This document shows, one piece after another, positions 24,504-33,084 of a stretch of 44,989 nt of DNA; position 1 is the first letter of the stretch, and each line of letters opens with the position of its first letter. The stretch covers positions 1 through 44,989 of the forward strand of contig CAYUHZ010000002.1 of the NCBI GenBank assembly GCA_964444625.1, written 5' to 3'. The notes below the pieces were generated by a model, which worked only from the letters and a program-made list of their open reading frames with translations, was not told where the DNA came from and searched no databases. A program made the translations under genes and the position numbers. The DNA comes from CAYUHZ01 sp964444625. Lineage in GTDB: Bacteria; Patescibacteriota; Patescibacteriia; Patescibacteriales; GWC2-42-12.

Positions 24504-26423
24504 TTACTTTTTTTCTTCAAATTCACCTTCTACCGGTTCCTGTTTCGGGCCTTGGTCCGTTTGTTCCGCACCTGTCTGACCGCCAGATCCAGCCTCAGAT
24601 TGAGCGCCAGGAGCGCTTTGAGCTTGCTGTTGGTACATGGCTGCGCCTATTTTCTGAGCTACTTGATTTAGCTCATCCATCTTGCTTTTCATTTCATCAT
24701 ATTGATCAGAGTCTTTCACCTTCTTCAATGCTTCTAATTTTTCTTCTAATTCTTTCTTGTCTTCCGGTTTCATTTTCTCGCCCGATTCCTTGATCAATTT
24801 TTCAGTTTGGAACACCACGGCTTCTGCCATATTTTTAATTTCAATTTGTTCTTTTTTCTTCTTATCTTCATCAGCGTGAAGCTCGGCTTCTTTTTTCATC
24901 TTTTCCACTTCTTCCTTTGATAAACCGGAAGAAGAAGTGATGGTTATTTTTTGCACGCGATTCGTCGCTTTATCTTTGGCGCTAACATTCAAGATTCCAT
25001 TGGCATCAAGATCGAAGCTAACTTCAACCTGCGGAACGCCACGCGGCGCCGGAGGAATGCCATCCAAAATAAATCTGCCCAACGTCTTATTATCTGAAGC
25101 CATCGGCCTCTCGCCTTGCAAAACGTGAATTTCCACGCTACTTTGGCTATCGGCAGCTGTAGAAAAAATTTGAGATTTGGATGTAGGAATAGTGGTGTTT
25201 CTCTCAATCAAAGGAGTGGCGACTCCACCGAGGGTTTCAATGCCCAAAGTAAGCGGAGTAACATCCAAGAGCAACACATCCTTAACATCACCCTGGAGTA
25301 CGCCCGCCTGGACTGCCGCGCCAAGGGCAACCACTTCATCGGGGTTTACACCCAAGTGTGGCTCCTTGCCGAAAAATTCTTTTACTTTCTGCTGTACCAA
25401 GGGCATACGCGTCATACCGCCGACCATAATAATTTCCTCCAAATCGCTAGCTGTCAAACCGGCATCTTTGAGCGCCGCTTGACAAGGCTCAATGGTTTTC
25501 GCCACCAAGTCTCCAACTAATTCTTCCAATTTTGCCCTGGACATTTTCATTACTAAGTGTTTCGGTCCGTTGGCATCGACTGAAATAAAAGGCTGGTTAA
25601 TTTCAGTTTCCATGGTGGTTGAAAGCTCAATTTTAGCCTTTTCCGCAGCTTCCTTGATTCGCTGCAAAGCCAGAGTATCTTTTGACAAGTCCAACCCTTG
25701 ATCTTTTTTAAACTCACCGATAATCCAATTGATTATCCGCTGATCAAAGTCTTCTCCGCCCAAGTGGGTATTGCCGTTAGTTGATTTCACTTCAACCGTA
25801 TCTTCGCTTACATCCAAAACCGATATGTCAAAAGTGCCTCCGCCCAAATCATAAACGGCGATCTGTTGCCCTTTCTTCTTTTCAAAACCGTAGGCCAAAG
25901 CGGCCGCTGTCGGTTCGTTGATAATTCGCTTGACCTCAAGTCCTGCAATCTTGCCCGCGTCCTTTGTTGCCTGACGCTGGGAATCATCGAAATAGGCCGG
26001 CACAGTAATGACCGCTTCGGTAATTTTTTCTCCGATGCGAGCTTCGGCGTCTGCTTTTAATTTAGAAAGTATCATCGCAGAAACTTCTTGCGGGGTATAT
26101 TCCTTGCCGCTTATCAATACCTTCACTCCGCCGTTGGCTTTAACGATTTTGTAGGGCATAACTTTCAAATCTCGCTGTATTTCCTCATCTTCAAAACGAC
26201 GCCCGATCAGCCTCTTGACTGAATAAACCGTATTTTCCGGATTGGTCACGGCTTGACGCTTAGCAGACTGTCCAACTAAACGCTCGCCATTTTTGGATAC
26301 AGCAACAATCGAGGGAGTTGTCCTGGCTCCTTCTGAATTCTCCAAGATCTTCGGCTGGCCACCTTCGATAATTGCCATAGCACAATTGGTAGTGCCAAGA
26401 TCAATGCCTAATATTTTGCTCAT
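24504..26423 (-). CDS. dnaK: Chaperone DnaK (Hsp70)
   Basis: A 639-residue protein, full length. The ATPase domain begins KILGIDLGTTNCAMAI, with AVITVPAYFDDSQRQATKDA, INEPTAAALAYGF and IAVYDLGGGTFDISVLD, followed by IMVGGMTRMPLVQ. The linker DVLLLDVTPLTLGIETLGG leads into the substrate-binding domain and a helical lid, and the tail is Gln/Gly-rich ending VEGEFEEKK. It has a Gram-positive-like gap in the first lobe, which I did not measure exactly. DnaK folds and disaggregates proteins with DnaJ and GrpE. It lies behind hsp20 in the CIRCE-controlled row. Confidence 0.97.
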   Translation of the reverse strand: MSKILGIDLGTTNCAMAIIEGGQPKILENSEGARTTPSIVAVSKNGERLVGQSAKRQAVTNPENTVYSVKRLIGRRFEDEEIQRDLKVMPYKIVKANGGVKVLISGKEYTPQEVSAMILSKLKADAEARIGEKITEAVITVPAYFDDSQRQATKDAGKIAGLEVKRIINEPTAAALAYGFEKKKGQQIAVYDLGGGTFDISVLDVSEDTVEVKSTNGNTHLGGEDFDQRIINWIIGEFKKDQGLDLSKDTLALQRIKEAAEKAKIELSTTMETEINQPFISVDANGPKHLVMKMSRAKLEELVGDLVAKTIEPCQAALKDAGLTASDLEEIIMVGGMTRMPLVQQKVKEFFGKEPHLGVNPDEVVALGAAVQAGVLQGDVKDVLLLDVTPLTLGIETLGGVATPLIERNTTIPTSKSQIFSTAADSQSSVEIHVLQGERPMASDNKTLGRFILDGIPPAPRGVPQVEVSFDLDANGILNVSAKDKATNRVQKITITSSSGLSKEEVEKMKKEAELHADEDKKKKEQIEIKNMAEAVVFQTEKLIKESGEKMKPEDKKELEEKLEALKKVKDSDQYDEMKSKMDELNQVAQKIGAAMYQQQAQSAPGAQSEAGSGGQTGAEQTDQGPKQEPVEGEFEEKK

Positions 26424-26491
26424 ATTATTTTACTTTATAATTTTGACTTTAAGATTTAAATCTAAAAATCAATGCTTAATTATATTAAATT

Positions 26492-26583
26492 CTTCCCGCT
26501 CACCGCACAAGCCTTGCCACTGATAATATCGGTATCTCCATACCAGCTTAATCTCGGCAGGAATTTGCGCAGTTAACGGGAAG
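26492..26583. ncRNA. Candidate structured element between hsp20 and dnaK
   Basis: A 92-base segment closes on itself: CTTCCCG (26492-26498) with CGGGAAG (26577-26583), then CCTTGCC (26512-26518) with GGCAGG (26556-26561, one bulge), and a perfect tip GGTAT-CTCC-ATACC (26531-26544). Partly paired flanks join the first two helices. The segment is less AT-rich than the adjoining spacer. On the minus strand an open frame reads LTAQIPAEIKLVWRYRYY without a start codon, so a decayed coding piece is the alternative. It could be an RNA in the heat-shock mRNA, a dnaK leader structure, or a dispersed repeat. Confidence 0.45.
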
Positions 26584-26630
26584 CTTGACCCCCTATCTCG
26601 CTATTAAATAGAGATTTATCGGGGGTCAAG
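26584..26630. terminator. 10-bp hairpin directly behind hsp20
   Basis: CTTGACCCCC (26584-26593) pairs perfectly with GGGGGTCAAG (26621-26630) over a 27-base loop, two bases after the hsp20 stop. On the minus strand no T-run follows, so it may be a processing or mRNA-stabilising hairpin rather than a true terminator. It abuts the structured element at 26492-26583. Confidence 0.55.
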
Positions 26631-26632
26631 TG

Positions 26633-27067
26633 TTATTTTTTCTTAGTTTCAATCTTGATAGTCTTCGGCTTTGCTTCAGGAGCTTTTGGAATTATAATTT
26701 TCAATACTCCGTCCTCCGCCGCTGCTTTGGCGCTATCGCCCAAGACATGGGTCGGTAAAGGAATGCTTCGGTAGAAGCTGCCGCGCCTGATTTCTTTGCG
26801 GTAATAATTCTTGTCTTCTACTTCGCTCTTTTTTTCGCTTTCGCCCTTGATTGTTAAAACGTCATTTTCAATGGAAATATTAACATTTTCCGGATCAATG
26901 CCAGCCAATTGAGATTCGATGATGACATTTTCTTTGTCTTCATACATATCAACCGCGGGAACGAATCCGCTTTGGGCGCCGCGTAGAATCGGCGAAAAAT
27001 CAGAAAACATTTTATCCATTTCTTCAAATTGTTCAAGAAATGGAGTCCATTTGATTAGTGGTGACAT
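26633..27067 (-). CDS. Small heat-shock protein (Hsp20/alpha-crystallin)
   Basis: A 144-residue protein. The alpha-crystallin domain spans about residues 40-135, with VDMYEDKENVIIESQLAGI, LTIKGESEKK, YRKEIRRGSFYRSIPLP and the conserved 'A.y.dGvL.i.iPK' strand seen as AAAEDGVLKIIIPKAPE. The usual C-terminal I-x-I anchor appears as KPKTIKIETKKK. It binds unfolding proteins and hands them to DnaK. A good Shine-Dalgarno (AAAGGAG, 9 bases before ATG) is present, unlike most genes here. It sits between grpE and dnaK and belongs to the row behind CIRCE. Confidence 0.93.
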   Translation of the reverse strand: MSPLIKWTPFLEQFEEMDKMFSDFSPILRGAQSGFVPAVDMYEDKENVIIESQLAGIDPENVNISIENDVLTIKGESEKKSEVEDKNYYRKEIRRGSFYRSIPLPTHVLGDSAKAAAEDGVLKIIIPKAPEAKPKTIKIETKKK

Positions 27068-27136
27068 AAATTTATTCTCCTTTCACTACCAAATTTCAAA
27101 AAAATCCGGTAGTAATTAAAATTATAATTAAAATAA

Positions 27137-27808
27137 TTATTTTTTGGTTATATATACCGCTACCTTGGCCGGAATGATTACCTTTCCATGCAATTTATAG
27201 CCCGACTTTATCTCCTTGGCTACAATATTATCAAGCTTTTTATCATCCGTTTCCTCGTTATTAACCGCTTCCATGGTAAGATGGTCAAATTTTTTGCCGG
27301 TTGCTTCAATCTCCTCAACCCCAAAATTGATTAATATATCTTTAAACTGCTTGATAATATATTTTACTCCCTCTATCCAGCCGTTGGTATCGAGCTGTTC
27401 ATTGGAATGGATCAAGGAAATCTTCATATTATCGTATACCGGCAAAATTTCCATAATAAAATTTTCGTTAGCGTACTTAGCAAATTCTAATTTGTCTTTG
27501 ACAGTCTGTTTCATTAAATTTTGATAATCGGCCAAGGCTCGTTTAAATTTATCCTCAAAATTCTCCCTATCTTCATCAATTATCTCTGACACAAACTCAA
27601 ATCTTGGTTTTTTTTCACCATCAACTTCAACGAAACTTTCAAAAAGTTTTTTCGGCCTTATCCAAATCTTTCTTTCACCAACGGCATGGTAGATCGCCAT
27701 TTCTTCTTTTGTTTCGCTATTTACTCCTGTATATAATACTTGATAATTCTTATTTTTGTAGTGCCGATAGATACCGGGCTTGATTTCTTGATTTAATTCT
27801 TGAGACAT
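27137..27808 (-). CDS. grpE: GrpE with N-terminal DUF1653 domain
   Basis: A 223-residue fusion. Residues about 10-75 match DUF1653: PGIYRHYKNKNYQVLYTGV, ETKEEMAIYHAVGERKIWIR and PKKLFESFVEVDG...RFEFV. The rest is GrpE: a coiled-coil dimer helix (FKRALADYQNLMKQ), MEILPVYDNMKISL, then GVEEIEATGKKFDHLTMEAV and the beta-wing ending GYKLHGKVIIPAKVAVYI. GrpE exchanges ADP on DnaK. DUF1653 is a small beta-rich domain usually found as a free protein, with unknown function. The fusion is continuous, with no stop or frame change, and replaces the disordered N-terminus of ordinary GrpE. It lies between hrcA and hsp20. Confidence 0.9.
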   Translation of the reverse strand: MSQELNQEIKPGIYRHYKNKNYQVLYTGVNSETKEEMAIYHAVGERKIWIRPKKLFESFVEVDGEKKPRFEFVSEIIDEDRENFEDKFKRALADYQNLMKQTVKDKLEFAKYANENFIMEILPVYDNMKISLIHSNEQLDTNGWIEGVKYIIKQFKDILINFGVEEIEATGKKFDHLTMEAVNNEETDDKKLDNIVAKEIKSGYKLHGKVIIPAKVAVYITKK

Positions 27809-27834
27809 AGCTGTCTTGTTAACTGCCGGAAAGA

Positions 27835-28521
27835 TTAATGTCTAACCAGCTGATTGTTTATAAATTTTACTAAAGCCAGATTTTTTTCATAGTTCATTCT
27901 CATCGGACCTAAGATCCCGAATAAACCGGTATGTTCGCCTAATTGGTATTTGGTTAAAATGGTACTGCAAAAATTTCCAAAAGGGTTGTTTGAACCGAGC
28001 ATAATCTGAATCTCTTGAGGCAGTTGGTCAAAAATATTATCAATAATCTCATCCACTCGATCAATCACCTCGGAGATGTCCATGATTAAATTGGATTGCG
28101 CGAATTCAGGCTGTGACAACAAATTGGAAATTCCGGTATAATAGAGATTGTGGCGATGAAAAGCCCAAAAAACTGCGTTATTGGAAAAATGAGCCAAAAC
28201 TTTTGCTGTTTGTTTGATGCCTGCTTCAGTCTGATCGGACATGGCTGTTTGCAACTGCTTGATTTCGACGGGACTTAATTTTTTTTCTATCAAATTATCA
28301 ACAAAAAAATTATAAGCTTTTTCCGTTGGAATCCTGCCGGCCGAAGTATATGGTTGGGCAATGTAGCCTTCATCCTCCAAATCAGACATTTCATTGCGCA
28401 CCGTAGCCGGAGAGATTCCTAAATTATATTTTTCCACCACCAACTCAGATCCAACTGGCGCAGCAGTTTTGATATGTTCCTTGATGATTATCTGCAATAA
28501 TTTTTCTTTCCTTTGTTCCAT
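27835..28521 (-). CDS. hrcA: Heat-inducible repressor HrcA (short form)
   Basis: A 228-residue protein; classical HrcA has about 340. The winged-helix part is intact: LLQIIIKEHIKTAAPVGS, ISPATVRNEMSDLEDEGYI and QPYTSAGRIPTEKAYNFFVD. The C-terminal end LFGILGPMRMNYEKNLALVKFI matches the family's conserved end, so the loss is internal: most of the GAF-like and inserted dimerisation parts are gone. HrcA binds CIRCE and is kept active by chaperones. A perfect CIRCE lies 45 bases upstream, showing autoregulation of the row hrcA-grpE-hsp20-dnaK. An AAGGAAGAG stretch before the ATG serves as ribosome-binding site. Confidence 0.93.
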   Translation of the reverse strand: MEQRKEKLLQIIIKEHIKTAAPVGSELVVEKYNLGISPATVRNEMSDLEDEGYIAQPYTSAGRIPTEKAYNFFVDNLIEKKLSPVEIKQLQTAMSDQTEAGIKQTAKVLAHFSNNAVFWAFHRHNLYYTGISNLLSQPEFAQSNLIMDISEVIDRVDEIIDNIFDQLPQEIQIMLGSNNPFGNFCSTILTKYQLGEHTGLFGILGPMRMNYEKNLALVKFINNQLVRH

Positions 28522-28565
28522 ATAATTCTCTTCCTTAATCTTTTACAATTTACAGTTTATCATTT

Positions 28566-28592
28566 TTAGCACTCAAGTGTCAAGAGTGCTAA
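28566..28592. promoter_or_regulatory. CIRCE operator (HrcA binding site)
   Basis: TTAGCACTC (28566-28574), 9-base spacer, GAGTGCTAA (28584-28592): a perfect match to the CIRCE consensus. It is 45 bases before the hrcA ATG, in the leader or promoter of the heat-shock row. No second CIRCE was seen before hsp20, dnaK or dnaJ. Confidence 0.97.
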
Positions 28593-28670
28593 AAATAATT
28601 TTTTTTTATCAAAAATTAGCAAAAAAAATTGGCAATATTACCAATAAAAAATTACTGCCAACAAATCACT

Positions 28671-30665
28671 TTATTTTATAAGCGTCTTGCTGCTGGTCGC
28701 TTGATCCTGGTTAAAATACCAATCAATGAACTCCCCAGCGACTGGTACGGCATTACTGCTTCCCTCTTCCCCTTCTTCTATCAATACAGTAATGGCAATC
28801 CGAGGCTGATCAAAAGGGGCAAAACCGGTAAACCAAGCGTGATTAGCTTTTTTGCTTGACCACTGAGCGGTACCAGTTTTTCCAGCAACTGCAACCGATA
28901 AATTTAATAAACTGCGCGCACTGCCAGAGGTAACTGTTTGCCTCATGCCCTGTCTGACAATATCAATATTCTGTTTTTTAATAAAATCTTTTTTAATAAT
29001 ATAATCGCCTTGGCCAAGATTTATTTTGTTGCCATTCGCATCAAGGATGTCTTTGACGATATGGGGGCGAAATAAAGTTCCGCCATTAGCAAAAAAAGCG
29101 GTGAAATTTGCGACTTGCAAAGGGGTAACCAACAAATCGCCTTGCCCAATTGACACATGATAAGTATCGCCGATATACCAGGCTTCTTTTTTTATTTCTT
29201 CCTTCCATTTAGCGCTTGGCACGAAACCCTTTGCCTCGCCAGGCATATCAACTCCCAGTTGCGATCCTAGGCCGAAAAGTTTGGCATAATTTTCTATCCT
29301 TTCTATGCCCAAGCCCCTGAAATTATTATAACCGCCTCCGATATAATAAAAAAAAGTATTAACCGATTCTGCGATAGCTTTACTAACATTTGTTTGGCCA
29401 TGCCCGCCAGCTTTCCAGTCGGGGAAAAACCACTGACCGATTCTGATGCCACCGTTGCTTGGAATACTGGTGTTTTCGTTGATAATTCCATCCTCTAACC
29501 CGGCGACGGCGATAACGGGTTTAATAGTTGAGCCGGAAGGATATTCGCCATTGATTGCCCTGTTAAAAAGGGGTTTGTCTTGATTTTCAATTAACGCTTG
29601 AAAATCTTTCACGCTCATTCCGATTGAAAAACTGTTGCTATTGAAAGTCGGCAAATTGACTTGCGCGATAATTTCTCCGTTTTGCGGGTTTATAACTATT
29701 GCTACCGCTTTAGTTAAATTCAATTTGTCTAACTGGACAGCGATGATTTCTTCCAGCTTGTTTTGCGCCGCAGAATCAATAGACAAAACTAGATCGTGGC
29801 CGTCTTGGGCTTTTTCCTGATTTATAACTTTTTTTTCCTTACCCAGGGCATCAACCTCGATTTGTTTTTTGCCATTAACGCCTTTCAATTCATTTTCCCA
29901 GAAATTTTCAATTCCCATTTTCCCCAGATAATCAATCAAAGAGTACTCCTGCCCAAATTTTGCTAATTCTTGCTCGTTTATTTTTCCGGTATAACCGATA
30001 ATATGAGACAAGGATTGAGCTGAAAATAGATAGTCGCGCCTACTCTTGGTGGTTAGAATTACGCCCGGCATTTCGCTTGAAATCAAATAAAGTTTCATAG
30101 CATTGTCATAAGGGATGTTGTCAGCGATAAATAAAGGCTGGTATGAATCCAATGACCCCGGCTTAACTCGAGAAAGAAGTTCATAAATATTATCGGCGCT
30201 TGTTTCCAAAATTTTACTAACAGTTTCAATTATTTTACCTTGCTCGGCAGGCTCGCTTGGCAAATCAGAGGGCACGAAATACATTAAAAAATTTGGAGCG
30301 TTCCTAACTAATGGTTGGCGGTTGCGATCATAGATCACCCCTCGTTTTGCCTCGACCCGAACTATTCTAATTCGGTTTCCTTCCGCCAAATCATAATAAT
30401 ACTCTCCCTTTACAATTTGCAACCAAGCCGAACGAGCTATTAACATTGAAAGAAAGAAAAAAAACAACAGCGCTAATTTCGGCAATAATGACGAATTGAA
30501 ATTCTTGCCAATCAGTTCAAAGTCTTGCGAATTTTGAGCAAAAATTTGTTCGGTCCAATTTAACCGATAGCCCAACTTCAACTTCTTGTCTTTATTGTTG
30601 CCTGGTTGTATTAAAAAGGGGTCGCCAGATTGCTTGCGATTTTTTTGTAAAAAAATATTAAACAT
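28671..30665 (-). CDS. mrdA: Penicillin-binding protein 2 (peptidoglycan transpeptidase)
   Basis: A 664-residue class B PBP. After a cytosolic extension of about 57 residues comes one membrane helix (LLPKLALLFFFFLSMLIARS), then the pedestal domain with GVIYDRNRQPLVRN. The transpeptidase motifs are all present: SGSTIKPV (SxxK, active-site Ser), SVN (SxN) and KTGTAQW (KTG). It cross-links the lateral wall in the elongasome. Only 3 bases separate it from mreD, and mreB and mreC precede, the classical mreBCD-mrdA order; rodA, its usual glycosyltransferase partner, is not in the window. After it the row stops and the hrcA control region begins. Confidence 0.95.
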   Translation of the reverse strand: MFNIFLQKNRKQSGDPFLIQPGNNKDKKLKLGYRLNWTEQIFAQNSQDFELIGKNFNSSLLPKLALLFFFFLSMLIARSAWLQIVKGEYYYDLAEGNRIRIVRVEAKRGVIYDRNRQPLVRNAPNFLMYFVPSDLPSEPAEQGKIIETVSKILETSADNIYELLSRVKPGSLDSYQPLFIADNIPYDNAMKLYLISSEMPGVILTTKSRRDYLFSAQSLSHIIGYTGKINEQELAKFGQEYSLIDYLGKMGIENFWENELKGVNGKKQIEVDALGKEKKVINQEKAQDGHDLVLSIDSAAQNKLEEIIAVQLDKLNLTKAVAIVINPQNGEIIAQVNLPTFNSNSFSIGMSVKDFQALIENQDKPLFNRAINGEYPSGSTIKPVIAVAGLEDGIINENTSIPSNGGIRIGQWFFPDWKAGGHGQTNVSKAIAESVNTFFYYIGGGYNNFRGLGIERIENYAKLFGLGSQLGVDMPGEAKGFVPSAKWKEEIKKEAWYIGDTYHVSIGQGDLLVTPLQVANFTAFFANGGTLFRPHIVKDILDANGNKINLGQGDYIIKKDFIKKQNIDIVRQGMRQTVTSGSARSLLNLSVAVAGKTGTAQWSSKKANHAWFTGFAPFDQPRIAITVLIEEGEEGSSNAVPVAGEFIDWYFNQDQATSSKTLIK

Positions 30666-30668
30666 AAT

Positions 30669-31205
30669 TTACTTGGTTCGGTTTACCAAAAAAAATGGCT
30701 TTAATCTTTGGCTGATGAAATTAAATAAATAGAAGAAAATAATGGTAACCAGAAGGTTGACTATGATTTGAAAAAAAACTGCCAAGAACATATCAATTAA
30801 ATTTCTTGGCGAAAAAATCGTTTTACCTAAAAATACATTAAGATAATTTATGGCGGAATTTAACAAGAAAAAAAACAAAGTTGAAAATGAAACCAGCGCC
30901 AAAAAAGTATAAAGCGAACGATTGGTAAAAAAATTATTCAACAGAAAATAAGCAAATAAAGTTGTTGCGACCAATGCCAAGGTTAGCGAGCCAAAAGGCA
31001 AAAATGAAAAAAGATCTAATATTAATCCAATGAATAACGCCCATAAAACCGCTAACTTAAAAGCAAAAGTCGCCAAGATAAAAACTAAGACAACTAAAAC
31101 TATATTTATTTGACTAAACCAAACTGGCAAGCTGCTAATAAGAGATAACTGTATCAGCCCCAGAAAACTGATTAAAAAAACATTGGCAAGAATTTTTCCT
31201 ATCAT
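30669..31205 (-). CDS. mreD: Rod-shape-determining protein MreD
   Basis: A 178-residue, very hydrophobic protein with about five membrane helices, starting IGKILANVFLISFLGLIQLS. The FIGLILDLFSFLPFGSLTLAL segment matches the best-conserved MreD region ('G...D..s..plG...l'). MreD is the membrane partner of MreC and PBP2 in the elongasome. The gene lies 4 bases behind mreC and 3 bases before mrdA, so all are one transcript. Sequence conservation in this family is low, so the call leans on topology and position, both of which fit well. Confidence 0.9.
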   Translation of the reverse strand: MIGKILANVFLISFLGLIQLSLISSLPVWFSQINIVLVVLVFILATFAFKLAVLWALFIGLILDLFSFLPFGSLTLALVATTLFAYFLLNNFFTNRSLYTFLALVSFSTLFFFLLNSAINYLNVFLGKTIFSPRNLIDMFLAVFFQIIVNLLVTIIFFYLFNFISQRLKPFFLVNRTK

Positions 31206-31209
31206 AAAA

Positions 31210-32019
31210 TTATGGCAAAATCACCGAAATTACTATCAGACTATCCAAATTTATCAACGGCTCAATGGTTGCATCTTGCCATAGTTCATTGCTGGCCTTA
31301 GAAATCTGAGTAATTTTACCTATCACCAAGCCGCGCGGTATATTCTGCTCCAATCCAGAAGTGATAACAGTCTGGCCTTCGTTAATCAGATTATTTTGTG
31401 GAATAAAGTTCATTTTAACCGTCAAACCAAATTCTCCCTCGGCGATGCCCATAGTTTTTTCACTGTTTAAAACCGTAGCTGCGAGCTTGCATAAGGGGTT
31501 AGTTACCAAATGAATAATGGAAATATTATCTTTAACTTCGATGATTTTACCGATAATCATGCCTTGGCTGCTGATAGCGGCAAGACCCGGCACCAAACCA
31601 TCGCTTGATCCCTTGTCGATAATTATCGATTGATTACGGGCCATGATGCCTATTTTCCCGACGGATGAAATAATATTCCCCATAATGTACTTCTTTTCTG
31701 TTTTTTGAAAAAATTTAAGATAATTTCTTAGTTTTTCGTTTTCTTCTTCCAAAATTTGCAATTTAGCGTTTTCGCTTACCAGCTGATTAATCTGATTTTT
31801 CTGCTCGTTAACCAGCGCTGAAAGATCTCTTTTTTCCAATTGTCGGTTATAAAAAATCTTAGCCGATGAACCAAGCGAATACAAGCCTCCCGCCAATGGT
31901 TTGCTCAAAAAGCCAAAAAAAGCTTCAAGTGGAGCCAACGCTCCGATTGATTGAAAAAAAATAAGCAGCGCGATAGCCGCTGCCATTACCCAAATAAATT
32001 TATTTTTTCTTTTGGGCAT
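31210..32019 (-). CDS. mreC: Rod-shape-determining protein MreC
   Basis: A 269-residue protein from the ATG at 32019 (a TTG two codons upstream is less likely). One N-terminal membrane helix (FIWVMAAAIALLIFFQ) is followed by a coiled coil (about residues 60-105, NQINQLVSENAKLQILEEEN) and the beta-barrel domain with GIMARNQSIIIDKGSSDGL, VPGLAAISSQGMIIGKI and, near the end, GLEQNIPRGLVIGKI. MreC lies outside the membrane and activates PBP2. It stands between mreB and mreD with short spacers, as in most rod-shaped bacteria. Confidence 0.94.
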   Translation of the reverse strand: MPKRKNKFIWVMAAAIALLIFFQSIGALAPLEAFFGFLSKPLAGGLYSLGSSAKIFYNRQLEKRDLSALVNEQKNQINQLVSENAKLQILEEENEKLRNYLKFFQKTEKKYIMGNIISSVGKIGIMARNQSIIIDKGSSDGLVPGLAAISSQGMIIGKIIEVKDNISIIHLVTNPLCKLAATVLNSEKTMGIAEGEFGLTVKMNFIPQNNLINEGQTVITSGLEQNIPRGLVIGKITQISKASNELWQDATIEPLINLDSLIVISVILP

Positions 32020-32040
32020 AGCCAATAGTTTATTTGCGAA

Positions 32041-33084
32041 TTAATATTGATCGCTTGATGGCAGAGTTATCTTCTCTAACAATTGCGGATCGGCCAAAAT
32101 CATGCCTGTTCCCCTGACAACGCAGGTCAGCGGGTCGTCAGCTACCCTAACCGGAATCTTGGTGGCCTGAGCAATTTCTTTGTCCAAACCGCGGAGCAAA
32201 GCCCCGCCTCCAGTTAATACGATACCTTGCTCATAAATATCGGCTACCAATTCAGGCGGCGTGGTTTCAAGGGTAATTTTTATATTTTCAATGATTTGCC
32301 TGATCACGCGCGACATCGCTTCCCTGGCCTGGCCGTCATTAATCTTCACTTCGCGCGGTAGTCCATTTAATAAATCACGTCCCCGCAAGGACATTTCCAC
32401 CGCTTCTTTTAAAACCGTTGCTGAACCAATTTTCACTTTGATATTTTCCGCGACTTGATCGCCAACTAACATATTAAACTCTTCACGGACATACTGAATA
32501 ATATCGTTATCTAAAGCATTGCCAGCCAAACGCAAAGATTTCCAAGTTACGACTCCGCCCAACGATATTACGGCGATTTCTGTTGTTCCGCCGCCAATAT
32601 CAACAATCATATTGGCATTGGCTTCGGTAATGGGCAACCGAGCGCCAATAGCGGCTGCCATTGCTTCTTCTATCAAGAAAGCTCGTCTAGCGCCAGCTGA
32701 TTTGACAACATCTTCAACCGCTTTCCGCTCTACTTCGGTAATATCTAATGGTATGCCGATTGCTACTCGCGGACGAGGTATTAAGGTAAAACTCTCGCTA
32801 TGCACCTTGTCGATAAAATATTTTAACATTTTTTCCGTTACTTCAAAATCTGATATAACGCCGTCAACCAGAGGGCGAACAGCCTGAATGTGAGCGGGTG
32901 TTTTCCCCATCATTTTTTTGGCTTCTTCGCCCACAGCCAAAATTTCATCGGTCCGCATGTTAACTGCCACTACCGAAGGTTCATTGATTATAATTCCCTT
33001 ATCTTGGGTGTGAACTAAAGTATTTGCCGTTCCTAAATCAATCCCCAAGTCTTTGCTGAATTTTCCTAAAAACTTATTTAACAT
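32041..33084 (-). CDS. mreB: Rod-shape-determining actin MreB
   Basis: A 347-residue bacterial actin. Landmarks are LGIDLGTANTLVHTQDKGI (phosphate 1), VAIGIPLDITEVERKAV, ANMIVDIGGGTTEIAVISLGG (phosphate 2) and GIVLTGGGALLRGLDKEI (adenosine). MreB filaments under the membrane guide wall synthesis and give rod shape, so this cell probably keeps a peptidoglycan wall and elongated growth. The start overlaps the end of proS by 7 bases, so translation is coupled. mreC follows after 21 bases. Confidence 0.96.
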   Translation of the reverse strand: MLNKFLGKFSKDLGIDLGTANTLVHTQDKGIIINEPSVVAVNMRTDEILAVGEEAKKMMGKTPAHIQAVRPLVDGVISDFEVTEKMLKYFIDKVHSESFTLIPRPRVAIGIPLDITEVERKAVEDVVKSAGARRAFLIEEAMAAAIGARLPITEANANMIVDIGGGTTEIAVISLGGVVTWKSLRLAGNALDNDIIQYVREEFNMLVGDQVAENIKVKIGSATVLKEAVEMSLRGRDLLNGLPREVKINDGQAREAMSRVIRQIIENIKITLETTPPELVADIYEQGIVLTGGGALLRGLDKEIAQATKIPVRVADDPLTCVVRGTGMILADPQLLEKITLPSSDQY

